From: CAVVZJ01 sp963752755
GTDB taxonomy: Bacteria; Planctomycetota; Planctomycetia; Isosphaerales; Isosphaeraceae
Length of the DNA stretch: 64,000 nt
NCBI GenBank assembly: GCA_963752755.1
Contig: CAVVZJ010000012.1
Coordinates: forward strand, 53,937-117,936
Direction: 5' to 3'
Part shown: piece by piece, positions 1 through 9,184 of the stretch
Layout: each line of letters begins with the position of its first letter
Numbering within the stretch: position 1 is the first letter of the stretch
Notes under the pieces: model-generated
What the model saw: only the letters and a program-made list of their open reading frames with translations
What the model was told of the DNA's origin: nothing
The model's database searches: none
Made by a program: the position numbers and the translations under genes

Positions 1-120
1 TCACCCCGGCTCGCTCGCCCGGAGCGGGTGGCTGCGCAGCGGCCGGGTGAGGGTCCTCACTCCCGACCAGAGATCCGTCCATCGCCCTGTGATCCCCCGC
101 CCTCGACTCACCCCAACCCC

Positions 121-1188
121 TTGAGCGCAGATCCCCTCTACCTCCTGGCGATCGAGACCACCTGCGACGAGACCGGCGCCGCCGTGCTCGAAGGCCCGAG
201 GCCGCCGGATCCGGGCGTGCCGTCGGGTCCGTTCCAGCGTGGTCGCCTCGCAGATCGACCTGCACCTCCGTTTCGGCGGCGTCGTCCCCGAGATCGCCGC
301 GCGGGAGCATGTCCGCAAGATCCTGCCGGTCATCGACGAGGCCCTCAAGCGGGCCGACATCCGCCTCCAGAACAGATCGGCGCGATCGCCGTCGCGACCC
401 GTCCCGGACTCGTCGGCTCGCTCGTCGTCGGCCTCACGGCGGCGAAGGCCCTGGCCCTGACGCTCGACGTCCCCTTGATCGCCGTCGATCACCTGGAGTG
501 CCACCTCTACGCCTGCCAGCTCGCCCACCCCGAGCGGACCGTCTATCCGTGCGTCGGCCTGGTCGTCTCCGGCGGCCACACGAGCCTGTACCACTGCCGC
601 GGCCCGATCGACGCGGAGCCGCTCGGCGGCACGATCGACGACGCCGCCGGCGAGGCGTTCGACAAGGTCGCCAGCCTCCTCGGCCTCGGCTATCCCGGCG
701 GTCCCGAGATCGAGCGCAGTCGCCCGCGGCAGGCAACCCGAAAGCCTTCGCCTTCCCCCGCTCCTTCCTCCACGACGACCGCCTCGACTTCAGCTTCTCC
801 GGCCTGAAGACCGCCGTCCTCTACGCCCTCCGCGGCCAGGACGCCCGCCAGGCCGGCACGCCCCCGCCGCCCGATCAGGTCGCCGACCTGGCCGCGAGCT
901 TTCAGGAAGCCGTCGTCGACGTGCTCGTCGCCAAGTGCCGCCAGGCCCTCAAGAGAACCGGGCTGAAGCGGCTCGGGATCGGCGGCGGCGTCGCCGCCAA
1001 CGCCGCGTTCCGCGAGCGACTCGCCGCGATGGCCGACGCCGAACGGGGTCGAGTTGTTCATCCCCCCGCTCGCCCTCTGCACCGACAACGCCGCGATGGC
1101 CGGCATCGCCTTCCCCAAGCTCGCCGCCGGCCAGACGGCCGACCTCGACATCGACGTCACCCCCGGCCTGGTCCGCCCCGGACGTTGA
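121..1188 (+). CDS. tsaD: tRNA N6-adenosine threonylcarbamoyltransferase TsaD, frameshifted
   Basis: TsaD transfers the threonylcarbamoyl group to A37 of ANN-decoding tRNAs with TsaB and TsaE in the cytoplasm. The Kae1/Qri7 motifs appear in order but in different frames: AIETTCDETGAA near the start, ASQIDLHLRFGGVVPEIA, the metal-site region DHLECHLYA, SGGHTSLYH, FSGLKTAV, IGGGVAANAAFRE and CTDNAAMAGIAFPKLAAG before the stop. The frame changes near 200-240, 375, 715 and 1045. In the metal motif, usually HxEGH, Gly is replaced by Cys. A TTG at 121 is the nearest in-frame start to the conserved N-terminus, but the start is uncertain. Because tsaD is normally essential, I read the four shifts as sequence errors rather than decay. 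The total length fits the family (about 340-355 residues). Confidence 0.85.
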
Positions 1189-1646
1189 GCCTGAGAATCG
1201 AGCAACGCCAGGACGGCCGGCATGCGAGCCGAACCGCCCTGGCGCGAGGGGTGGAGGGTATCGAGTCGAAGCCGGGGCCTCAGCCGGGCGGACGCTGGCG
1301 CAGTGCCTCGGGGTGCGGTCGCGGGCTTGCGGAACGAGCGTTGCTGCTCATCGAGGGCGTGCCGACGCTCCAGAGCGCGGCACTGGGACTCGGGGATCGC
1401 CTCGGTGGGCCGGGCGGTCGAGGTCACATGGGATCGCGAATGATTGTCGTACATGGCAGCCTCAGCGTTGAGGATCACAGGCAGGCCGTCGAGTCGAGGT
1501 TCGGCCCTCGGCCTTCCCTCGTCCTGTTCTACGACCACAATAGCTACGTGGGTCGCCGGACTTCGTGTCGCGACCGTGCTCGATTGCATCGCCTCAGCCG
1601 GTCGCCTGTGGCTCCTGATCAACATCATCGGGATCTCGGCCTGCGC
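1189..1646. other. 458-bp stretch with no supported gene
   Basis: This lies between tsaD and the HAD hydrolase. Short open frames exist on both strands, but none has a recognisable motif, a plausible ribosome binding site or coding-like composition. It is slightly less GC-rich than its neighbours. Nothing was identified. Confidence 0.5.
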
Positions 1647-2361
1647 ATGATTGAAGAAATCCGGCGGAATCGCGTCCGCGGCGTGGTCTTCGACGCCGTG
1701 GGAACCTTGATGGACCCCGCCCCCTCGGTCGCCGAGGTGTACGCCGCGGCGGCGCGACGGCAGGGGGTGCACCTGGACCCCAAGGCCGGTCCGCGAGCGC
1801 TTCCGACGCTCCTTCGGGACCGACGAGATCGACGAGCAGCGCGGGCCGCTGGCCACCGACGAGGCCACCGAGCACCGCCGCTGGCGACGGATCGTCGCGG
1901 AGATGCCTGCCCGAGGTCCCCGATCCCGAGCGGGCGTTCGCCGAACTCTGGGACCACTTCGGCCGCCCCGACGCCTGGCGTCCCTACCCCGATGCCGGCC
2001 CGACGCTCCGCGCCCTCGATCGCCTGGGCCTCCCCTTGCGGATCGCCTCGAACTTCGACGCCCGCCTCCGCCGTGTGCTCCGTGGCCTGGAGGCTCTGGC
2101 CCCCTGGAGTGAGTCGGCCCTGATCTCCTCCGAGGTCGGCCGCCGCAAGCCGCATCCGGATTTCTACCGCGCCGTCTGCGACGACCTGGGCCTTGCCCCC
2201 GATTCCGTCCTCTGCATCGGCGACGATCCCGAGAACGACTGGCGCGGTCCCCGACGCGCCGGCCTCCCCGCCGTCCTGCTCGACCGCGGCGGCCGCGCCC
2301 GGCCGACGTGCCCACGATCCGCCGTCTCGACGAGGTGATTGCCTGGTTCGCCGACGCCTGA
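1647..2361 (+). CDS. HAD-superfamily hydrolase, frameshifted
   Basis: This is a haloacid dehalogenase-type phosphohydrolase of the HAD-IA kind, probably acting on a small phosphorylated metabolite; the substrate cannot be inferred. Motif I is VVFDAVGTLMD near residue 12, with Val where HAD phosphatases usually have the second Asp. Motif II is IASNFD, motif III lies in GRRKPHPDFY and motif IV is CIGDDPENDW. A helical cap segment (TDEIDEQRGPLATDEATEHR) sits between motifs I and II. The frame changes near 1795, 1905, 2000 and 2310. With these joined, the product is about 237 residues, normal for the family, and ends RRLDEVIAWFADA. The ATG at 1647 precedes motif I by 12 codons. Confidence 0.75.
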
Positions 2362-2638
2362 TCGCTCGGGGGGACCGCCGCCACCGGCTCGTCGCCGCCA
2401 TTCCCCCCGGCAACTCTTTATGTCGAGCCCCGGCGCCCGGCGTGTCGATAGTCCTTTCGACTCGCCTTGTCGGTCAGGCGGGCATGGATTACCATCCCGC
2501 GCCGAGCACGTCCAGGCGACATCGGTCCCGCGTCGGCTCGTCCCTCGCGTCGCGACGCCGCGAAGTCGTACCCTGGCCGGTCCGAGGGATCCGGACCGAT
2601 TCGCTCCGATTCCTTTCAAGGAAGAAAGGGAGGCGCCC

Positions 2639-3719
2639 GTGGTCGCCACGGTGGAACAACTCGCGGCCCTGATCCGGGGCCGGCTCGTCGGCGATGGATC
2701 CGTCGCCATCGCCGCGGCGCGGCCGGTGGGCGAGGCGGGACCGGGAGACATCACCTTCATCGAGGACGAGAAATACGCCCGTCAATTGAAGTCGTCCCAG
2801 GCCGCCGCCGCCATCGTCGGCCCGCATTTCCGCGTCCCCGACGACCGCGACGGCTTACCGACGATCCAGGTCGAGGACCCGCTCACCGCCTTCCTCGCCG
2901 TCCACAAGCCACCTCCACGGCGCCGACCGCTCGCGCTGGTCGGGCGTCCATGAGAAAGCCTTCGTCGCCCCGACCGCCAGGCTCGGCCCCGACGTCGCCG
3001 TTTACCCGTTCGCCTACGTCGGCGAAGGCGCCGAGATCGGCGACGGCTGCACGATCCACCCGGGTGCCTATGTCGGTCCCGACTGCAAGCTCGGCCGCGA
3101 CGTGATCATTCACCCGAACGCCGTGCTGTACCAGGGCGTCCAGCTCGGCGACCGCGTCGAGGTCCACGCCGGCACCGTCCTCGGCGGCGACGGCTTCGGC
3201 TACCGGCTCCAGAACGGCCGGCACGTCAAGGTTCCGCAGGCCGGCAAGGTCGAGGTCGGCGACGACGTCGAGATCGGCGCCAACTGCACGATCGACCGCG
3301 GCACGTTCGAGGCCACTGCGATCGGCGAAGGGACCAAGATCGACAACCTCGTCATGATCGGCCACAACAACCAGATCGGCCGCCACAACATCCTCTGCGG
3401 CCAGGCCGGCATCGCCGGCAGTTGCAAGACGGGCGACTACGTCGTCATGGGCGGCCAGGTCGGGATCAAGGATCACGTCCAGATCGGCGACCGCGTCGCC
3501 GTCGGTGCCCAGGCGGGCGTCCACCGCAACATCCCGAGCGGCCAGAACGTCCTCGGCTCGCCCGCCATCCCGATCAAGGAACAGCGCCTGATCTTCGCCA
3601 TGATCGCCCGCCTTCCCGAGATGCACCGCCAGCTCCGCGAGCTATCCGCCCAGGTCTCCCTCCTCATGGCCGCTTCCCCCGACGAGGTATCCGACCAGGA
3701 CACTCGCGATGAATACTGA
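2639..3719 (+). CDS. lpxD: UDP-3-O-acylglucosamine N-acyltransferase LpxD, one frameshift
   Basis: LpxD adds the N-linked hydroxyacyl chain from acyl-ACP to UDP-3-O-acylglucosamine, the third step of lipid A synthesis. The N-terminal uridine-binding domain (VEQLAALIRGRLVGDGSV to about residue 95) is followed by a left-handed beta-helix of hexapeptide repeats such as GRDVIIHPNAVLYQGVQLGD. The proposed catalytic His lies in MIGHNNQIGRHN. A C-terminal helix (ARLPEMHRQLRELSAQV) matches the ACP-contacting tail. The GTG at 2639 follows a strong purine-rich ribosome binding site (about 2620-2633). One frame change falls between about 2905 and 2935, at the join of the two domains. The total is about 360 residues, normal for the family. 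lpxI follows, which supports a lipid A-type outer membrane. Confidence 0.92.
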
Positions 3720-3762
3720 CGCTGGTGACATGCCCACGTCCGGGTGACCTACCCTCATCGGC

Positions 3763-3794
3763 GTGGCATGCCCACGGCTTCGTGGGCATGCCAC
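3763..3794. repeat. Perfect 14-bp-stem hairpin, REP-like
   Basis: GTGGCATGCCCACG (3763-3776) and its exact complement (3781-3794) flank a GCTT tetraloop. No T tract follows, so it is a poor intrinsic terminator. Fragments of the same motif flank it: ACATGCCCACGT near 3728-3739 and TGGAATGCCA near 3801-3810. This looks like a repetitive extragenic palindrome between lpxD and lpxI, possibly stabilising the upstream transcript. Confidence 0.6.
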
Positions 3795-3875
3795 CCGGGT
3801 GGAATGCCACTCTCGTTCACGACCACATTCCCCCGCGGCGGTCCCATCCCCGCCCGTCCTGGAAGGGCCCAGAAC

Positions 3876-4798
3876 GTGAGGCTCTCGACCCCCAACCGAA
3901 CCCGAATGCTCGCCGCTCCGACTCGCTCCGTCAACGAGCCGATCGGCCTGCTCGCCGGGAGCGGGCGGTTCCCGATCCTGTTCGCCCAGGCGGCGCGCGA
4001 ACAGGGACTCCCGGTCGCCTGCGTCGGGATTCGCTACGAGGCGAGCGAGGAACTCCGCGGGCTCTGCGACTCGTTCGATGTCGTCGGCATCTCCAAGCTC
4101 GGCCGGATGATCCGCACGTTCCGACGTCGCGGCTCCCGGCAGATCGTCATGGCGGGCAAGGTGACCAAGAGCGTCATGTACACGCCCTGGCGCTTCGTCC
4201 AGCTCTGGCCCGACTGGCGGACCCTCCACATGTGGTACGTCAACACCGGCGGCAACAAGAAGGACGATTCGATCCTGCTGGCGGTCATCAAGGAGTTCGA
4301 GCGCGACGGATGACCTTCGCCTCGGCCCTGGACTTCTGCCCGGAGTTACTCGTGAAAAAGGGAATCCTGACCCGTCGCCGGCCGACCCTGGCCGAGCAAA
4401 AGGACATCGCGTTCGGCTGGATGCTCGCCAAGGAGATGGGCCGGCTCGACGTCGGCCAGAGCGTGGCCGTCAAGGAGTGCGCCGCGCTGGCCGTCGAGGC
4501 GATCGAGGGGACCGACCGCTGCATCGAGCGCGCCGGCCAGTTCTGTCGCGCCGGCGGCTGGACGCTCGTGAAGGTCGCCAAGCCCCAGCAGGACATGCGA
4601 TTCGACGTCCCGACCGTCGGCGTCACCACGATCGAGAAGCTTCACGCCGCCGGCGCCCGCGTGCTGGCCATCGAGGCCGGCAGGACGATCCTGCTCGACC
4701 AGGACCAGGTCGTCGCCCTGGCCGACCGCTACGGCCTGGCGATCGTCGCCCTCGACCCCACCGAGGTCCCCGAGTACGACCACGGTCAGGCTGCCTGA
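3876..4798 (+). CDS. lpxI: UDP-2,3-diacylglucosamine pyrophosphatase LpxI, one frameshift
   Basis: LpxI hydrolyses UDP-2,3-diacylglucosamine to lipid X and UMP, the role of LpxH in E. coli. The N-terminal signature IGLLAGSGRFPILFAQAARE and the later KVTKSVMYTPW belong to the family, as do KDIAFGWMLAKEMGRLDVGQ, CIERAGQF and VGVTTIEKLHAAGARVLAIE in the second half. The frame changes at 4310, where the first frame stops (TGA 4311-4313) and the second continues at an overlapping ATGA. The joined protein (FERDG then MTFASALDFCPELL) aligns with the family without a gap, so a missing base is likelier than two genes. A GTG at 3876 has GGAAGGG upstream; an ATG at 3906 is the alternative. About 307 residues. 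Confidence 0.88.
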
Positions 4799-4839
4799 TC
4801 CCCCCATCTTCACCGAGTTGATGTGCGCCGACCTCACCG

Positions 4840-4867
4840 GCCCCACCGTGTCAAATCGCGGTGGGGC
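4840..4867 (+). terminator. Candidate intrinsic terminator after lpxI
   Basis: GCCCCACCG (4840-4848) pairs with CGGTGGGGC (4859-4867) across a 10-nt loop, and TTGTGTTTG follows immediately. It lies 42 bp past the lpxI stop. The T run is broken, so confidence is moderate. Confidence 0.5.
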
Positions 4868-4989
4868 TTGTGTTTGCGCTCGATTCCGGAGAGAATGTCG
4901 GCGATTCCGTGAACCCGACGCTCCCGTCGGCGAACTAAAGGGTAGATGGGGTGGTCGATGGTGGCCCCCGATCAAACACGGATCTTGCC

Positions 4990-5316
4990 ATGACGACCGC
5001 CAAACCGCTGCTCCGAACGCCGCCCACGGGGGCGATCCTCCTCGGGCGGTTCGCGGTCTGGTTCGGGGCGGCCGTGATGCCGATTTACCTGGCGCTCTTT
5101 GTCCTGCTGCTGACCCGGCCGCCGGAACGGCCCGTCGAGTTCATCGACCTGCCCCCCTGGCTGCCCGAGATCGGTGTGTTTCTCAGTGGACTCGGCTGGG
5201 TCCTCGCCCGCCTGACGCGTCGGCGTGTGCCGTTGGCCTGCCTGGCGGGCCTGATCCTGAACGCGATTCCGCTGTTGATGGCGCTGGTCCTGCCGCTCCT
5301 GAACGGTGCGGGGTGA
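4990..5316 (+). CDS. Small predicted inner-membrane protein
   Basis: A 108-residue protein with three predicted membrane segments: about residues 14-37 (ILLGRFAVWFGAAVMPIYLA and on), a short one near 57-70 (LPEIGVFLSGLGWVLARL) and 77-104 (LACLAGLILNAIPLLMALVL). Positive residues (RLTRRR) precede the last segment. No family was recognised. The ATG at 4990 comes 30-odd bases after a GGGTAG-rich stretch. It converges with the minus-strand SGNH/TPR gene, whose 3' end may overlap it. Confidence 0.55.
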   Translation: MTTAKPLLRTPPTGAILLGRFAVWFGAAVMPIYLALFVLLLTRPPERPVEFIDLPPWLPEIGVFLSGLGWVLARLTRRRVPLACLAGLILNAIPLLMALVLPLLNGAG

Positions 5317-6732
5317 GCCAGCCCAGTCCGGCGACCTGGATCGAATCGGCGGGCCGGCCCGATTTCAAGGCGGCCTGGGCCGTTCGGTACGGCTTCGCTC
5401 GGTCCATCACCTCGTTCGGGTCGTGACGGATGAAGGCCACGCGCTCGTAGAAACGTAGCGACTCGCTCGCAGACTTCCGCCCACTTCTCGGCGTCCATTC
5501 CGGCCTGTCCGGCACACTCGATCGGGTCGAGCCTCGGCGCCGGCCGTCCCTCCGGCCAGCCGAACGCCCGACGCCCGGCCAGGCCTTCGAGAGTGGCCTG
5601 GGCGAGAGTCACGTAGGATGTCAGCGTCGGATGCTGCGCGTCGTGGATCTGTTGCCCTCCGAGCAAACCGTCCGGACTGTGCGACCGCAGCAGGTTCGGG
5701 CCATCGACGAGCAGCGCCTCGCGCTCCCTGGCGATCTTCCGGTAAGCGTCCTGAAAGTCGCCCGGACAACGCATCGGCATGGCGTCGAGGTCGCGGGCAC
5801 GGGCGAAATGGTCGTTGGCCTCATCGGGACGCCCCGAGGCCGCCAGGAGCCGTCCGAGCCGGTAGTGCGACTCGGCGAATCCGGGTTGCTCGTCGATGAG
5901 GCGGCGGAAGAGCCGTTCGGCACCGGCCGGGTCGGCCGCCTCCAGGCCGCAGGCGGTCTGGAAGGCGCGAGCGAACGCCTGACGACCCGCCTCGGTCGTC
6001 TCCGGCGGCAATATGGAGCGGCTCGGCGGGAAATCGGCCTCGTTGCCCGCCGGCACCACCAGGATCGGCAAGGCCCCGATGCGATCGCTGTAGGCGACGA
6101 CGTGGTCGAGCCGCCGGGTGAAGTCGGCGAGCAGGAATGCGTACTCATCGCGGGTAAAGGCTGGGTGATCGACGAGTTCCCGGGTCGCGTGTGGCGGCGG
6201 TGGAGCGCTGATCCGGTTGTGCTCGATGGTCTCGTCCAACAGCCGGCCGAGCGGTGAGAAGGCCGACAAAAAGCGCGCCGGCCCCGAGCGTTCGAGGAGC
6301 GGACCATCTTCCGGGTAGTAGCGGCACGTTCCGCGACCAGCCGAAGCGGGCCTGGAACTCGTTGTGTCCGGCATAAATCAGGATCGCGTCCGGCTTTCGG
6401 CGTAATTGCTGGAGGTACACCAGGGCCTGTTCCAGGCAGATCCCACCCGCGGCCCAGATCTTGACTTCCACCTTCCGACCCGGGAAGACCTTCTCCAGCG
6501 CCCGACCGACGAGCTGCCCGACCGACAGCCACGGTTGATACGGCTGCCCCTCCGCGCTCGACTCACCCACGACGACCAGGTACAGGCCGTTGCCATCCGC
6601 CCCCGATTCCAGTTTCGCCGGGTAGTCGGCCAGCCGATGCGACCAGGCCAGCCAGCTTGCCGCGAGCCCCTCACCGAGCAGCACCGCCACGATCAGCGAG
6701 GCCCCGAGCGTCAGCAACCGAGCCCCGGTCAG
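5183..6732 (-). CDS. SGNH-hydrolase-like protein with TPR-like tail, frameshifted
   Basis: An envelope-anchored hydrolase-like protein of a type common in planctomycetes; its substrate is unknown. An N-terminal membrane segment (LTLGASLIVAVLLGEGL) precedes the SGNH block with VVVGESSAEGQPYQPW, GGICLEQALVY and IYAGHNEFQARFGWSRN. Further on come ALPILVVPAGNEADF and a TPR-like helical pair (GFAESHYRLGRLLAASGRPD, EANDHFARARDLD), then LLVDGPNLL, which resembles the end of an SGNH fold. The frame changes near 6320 and 5490. The last segment (AFIRHDPNEVMDRAKPYR) stays open past the expected end near 5330, so a further indel near the stop is likely. The start overlaps the stop of the upstream small gene; TTG 6717 or CTG 6732 are candidates. 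Confidence 0.65.
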
Positions 6733-7004
6733 GCGCCGCGCCGGCCTCGTCGCCAGAGCAAAAGACCCGTCGACACCAGCAAAGGCGTCAGGACCAGCAG
6801 CGCCAGATACCCCCAGCCGAGCCATTCCACCACGTTCGCGATGCGCTTCCGGCTCCCCCCCGGCGGGAAGATCCAGAGGAAGACCGTCCGTAGCCAGGCC
6901 GGGCCAACCGCCAGCACCACGAAGCCGGCCACGATCCCCAGAACCGGCCTGGCGAGTCGGTTCCACCGCACGCGAGCATGAGCTTGGCCTGGCTCCCGGT
7001 TCAC
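6729..7004 (-). CDS. Small two-helix membrane protein, coupled to the kinase-like gene
   Basis: A 91-residue protein with membrane segments at about 21-45 (VLGIVAGFVVLAVGPAWLRT) and 63-84 (WLGWGYLALLVLTPLLVST), and an arginine-rich C-terminus. The family was not recognised. Its GTG start overlaps the stop of the upstream kinase-like gene by four bases (GTGA), and its own stop overlaps the start of the SGNH/TPR gene, so the three are probably translated as one unit. It may support membrane placement of the SGNH protein; that is inference from position only. Confidence 0.6.
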   Translation of the reverse strand: MNREPGQAHARVRWNRLARPVLGIVAGFVVLAVGPAWLRTVFLWIFPPGGSRKRIANVVEWLGWGYLALLVLTPLLVSTGLLLWRRGRRGA

Positions 7005-7837
7005 ACCAGGTCACCTCCAGTTTCGGGCTGTTCCTTGGTCGATGGCCAGGCGGCCTCCGTCGGCGGCGATCCGGCCGGCCCGTTGACGTCGCGGTTCCCC
7101 GACCAGCCCGCCTCGACGGCCCGCGCGATCACCTCCACGGCAATCGTCAAGCCGAGGCTGTCGGTGTCGAGCACCAGGTCGTAAGCGTGCGGATCGCTCG
7201 GGTCGGAGCGGTGCAAGGTCCGGATGAACCGCTCGTGGCGGTGGTCCAGGTCCCGCGCCACCCGCCGCGCGGTCCGGTACGACAGCCCCATCCGCTCCGC
7301 CACCCGTCGGGCGCGGACCGAGAGCGGGGCGACCAGCCGCACCGAGAGCGTCTCCGACCTCGGCAAGAGCCAGGCCGCGCCCCGGCCCACAATGATCGAA
7401 CGTCCCGCCCGGCCGATCGTCTGCACCAGCTTCGCCAGGTGATCGAGATACGCCTCCTGCGGCGCGTAATGCTCCTCGCGAAGCGGCAGGAGCCAGTCCT
7501 GGATCAAACCCGGGGCCTGCTCGTCGTAGGTCCGCGCGTCCTCCACGGCGATCTCCATGCCGTGGGCGATCGCCTCGATCAGCTCGTGGTCGTACACCTT
7601 CCAGCCGAGCCGCGTGCCGAGCAAGCGGCCAACGGTGCTTCCTCCGGCTCCGGTCTCCCGGCTGAGACAGACCGTCCGGAACCGATCGCGAGGCTGTCGC
7701 GCCGTCTCGGGTTCGTCGCCCCCGGCATTCCAGCCGAGGAGCCGACGGCCCAGCCGGAGCGGCCAGGCCCACCAGGGGGCTGGTTCCGTACCGGCGGGGG
7801 AAGCGGCCCGCGTCGTCCTCGCGTCGCTCGTCCGCAT
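7001..7837 (-). CDS. Cytidylate kinase-like family protein
   Basis: A P-loop protein of the cytidylate kinase-like family (PF13189 type). About 50 low-complexity residues precede TVCLSRETGAGGSTVGRLLG, a Walker A-like loop. VYDHELIEAIA, the basic VGRGAAWLLP and VARDLDHRHERFIRTLH (lid-like arginines) follow, then YDLVLDTDSLGL near the end, all as in the family. The nucleotide substrate is unproven. An in-frame start at 7837 has a G-rich ribosome binding site just upstream; the frame stays open to 7957 but without a better start. It heads a three-gene minus-strand operon with four-base overlaps. Confidence 0.75.
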   Translation of the reverse strand: MRTSDARTTRAASPAGTEPAPWWAWPLRLGRRLLGWNAGGDEPETARQPRDRFRTVCLSRETGAGGSTVGRLLGTRLGWKVYDHELIEAIAHGMEIAVEDARTYDEQAPGLIQDWLLPLREEHYAPQEAYLDHLAKLVQTIGRAGRSIIVGRGAAWLLPRSETLSVRLVAPLSVRARRVAERMGLSYRTARRVARDLDHRHERFIRTLHRSDPSDPHAYDLVLDTDSLGLTIAVEVIARAVEAGWSGNRDVNGPAGSPPTEAAWPSTKEQPETGGDLV

Positions 7838-8168
7838 CTGGCCCCCCCGACCTCGACTCGCGACCGCTCGCGACCGCAATCGGCCGCGGCAACCATCCCC
7901 TGACCAGTCTAGTCGCGCCATCTCGCCAACGGAAGCCATCGACGACGTCCCCGCCACCCCTGGTAATCCTTACAAGCCCCGTGGCCCGCGATCCCGGCCC
8001 TCCAAAAATCGATTTTTTCTAAAGTCCCGTTCATCCACCTCTTAGCTCGACACCGTTTGCATCTCGCGCCGTCCGGTACGCTCCTTGCTTTCACCCCCGC
8101 TCGCCACCAGCGGCGACGCCCAACTCGACGGATTCCCGCCTGACCTTGATATTGGAGAACCATCCACG
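7838..8168. other. Divergent intergenic region
   Basis: This separates the minus-strand kinase operon from a plus-strand small gene. It contains an AT-rich patch near 8009-8021 (GATTTTTTCTAAA) that could hold divergent promoters. No convincing -35/-10 pair or gene could be assigned. Confidence 0.4.
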
Positions 8169-8378
8169 ATGAGGAATCGTCAGCGTACTCTCCTCTGGAT
8201 GAAGGATTTGCTCGACCACATGGCCCGCTGCCACGAGCAGTTGCAATGGGCCGGCGATGGACCCACCGAGTCGTTTCTGACCGAGTCCCTGTTGGTGGAC
8301 CTCAGCGAATGCCGACGTCTCTGCGAGGAGCTTCAGACCCGTCCCGCCCCCCGACCTGCGGTCCTCGGCCCGGCCTGA
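8169..8378 (+). CDS. Small conserved hypothetical protein
   Basis: A 69-residue, helix-rich protein with no signal or membrane segment: LLWMKDLLDHMARCHEQLQW then ESLLVDLSECRRLCEEL. The regular spacing of Leu and charged residues suggests a two-helix bundle. The ATG at 8169 follows TTGGAGAAC (8153-8161), a good ribosome binding site. I recall similar short proteins in Isosphaeraceae but know no function. Confidence 0.6.
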   Translation: MRNRQRTLLWMKDLLDHMARCHEQLQWAGDGPTESFLTESLLVDLSECRRLCEELQTRPAPRPAVLGPA

Positions 8379-8498
8379 GCGTCGGACCGCTTCACCCTGA
8401 GGAGCTTGACCCGGATCGGGAATCACGGATACCTTTGGCTCGAGAATTGCCGCTATTGACCCGGACATGCCCCGATCCCTCCCCTCGGAGCCAGCCCC

Positions 8499-8954
8499 AT
8501 GAACGCCCGAAGGCTCGCCGCCGGCCTGGCGCTCGCCCTCTCATGCGGCCTCCTCACCGCCTCCGACGACCCCAAGACCGACAAGGACCTTGAAGGTTCC
8601 TGGGTCGTCGTCTCCGCCCTCCGCGGCGGCGAGAAGGGTGAGCGCCCGGTCGGCGACCGCTTCACCTTCAAGGACGGCCAGATCACCATCAAGCCCGACG
8701 AATCCGACTCCCGCGAGCAACTGGCCACCTACACCGTTGATCCCTCCAGGGACCCCAAACAGATCAACCTCACGCCCAAGGCCCGCGAAGGGACCGACCA
8801 GGAATCGCCCACCCTCCCGGGTATCTACAAGATTGAGGACGGCAAGCTCATCGTCTGCTTCTCGACCGACCGCAACGTCGAACGCCCCACCTCCTTCGCC
8901 TCCGAGGTCGGCAGCCGCACCATCCTCGCCGTCCTCGAACGCCGCAAGGACTAG
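8499..8954 (+). CDS. Exported TIGR03067-type lipocalin-like protein
   Basis: A 151-residue exported protein: a signal peptide (RRLAAGLALALSCGLLTA) and then a single domain with LEGSWVVVSALRGGEKGE, DGQITIKPDE, YTVDPSRDPKQINLTP, GIYKIEDGKLIVCFS and RTILAVLERRKD. This matches the TIGR03067 domain, abundant in planctomycetes and of unknown function, with a lipocalin-like fold in which the ligand is unknown. The codons for the last residues form the left arm of a strong hairpin. Confidence 0.8.
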   Translation: MNARRLAAGLALALSCGLLTASDDPKTDKDLEGSWVVVSALRGGEKGERPVGDRFTFKDGQITIKPDESDSREQLATYTVDPSRDPKQINLTPKAREGTDQESPTLPGIYKIEDGKLIVCFSTDRNVERPTSFASEVGSRTILAVLERRKD

Positions 8955-8979
8955 CGGACCGTCAGTCCTTGCGGCGTTC
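8937..8979 (+). terminator. 16-bp perfect hairpin overlapping a stop codon
   Basis: GAACGCCGCAAGGACT (8937-8952) is complementary over all 16 bases to 8964-8979, with an 11-nt loop containing the TAG stop (8952-8954). No T tract follows. It probably ends or protects the transcript of the TIGR03067 gene. Confidence 0.55.
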
Positions 8980-9184
8980 GTCCTTCGTCGGGCGCGTGGC
9001 GTCTTCGCCGATACAACCGACGCGTCGTGCTCATGCCTCGTCGCCGACCGACGCCCCCGACCCGGCCTGGACCATCACCCATCGTCCGTTCGCGAGAGTC
9101 GGTAACGCCTTGCTCGATTCGCCCCTCCGCGGCTACCCTTGTTGCCGGAAGCACTCGATCCCCTCGCCGAGAGAACGCCCCACC

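Noticed and set aside
1189..1646. Gene between tsaD and the HAD hydrolase
   Set aside because: Short open frames on both strands have no motif, start signal or coding-like composition.
690..2413. Long minus-strand ORFs opposite tsaD and the HAD gene
   Set aside because: These are antisense shadows, Arg/Gly-rich, as expected in high-GC DNA.
4288..4330. Programmed frameshift or two genes at the ATGA in lpxI
   Set aside because: The joined sequence aligns with LpxI without gap and indels are common nearby; no slippery site is present.
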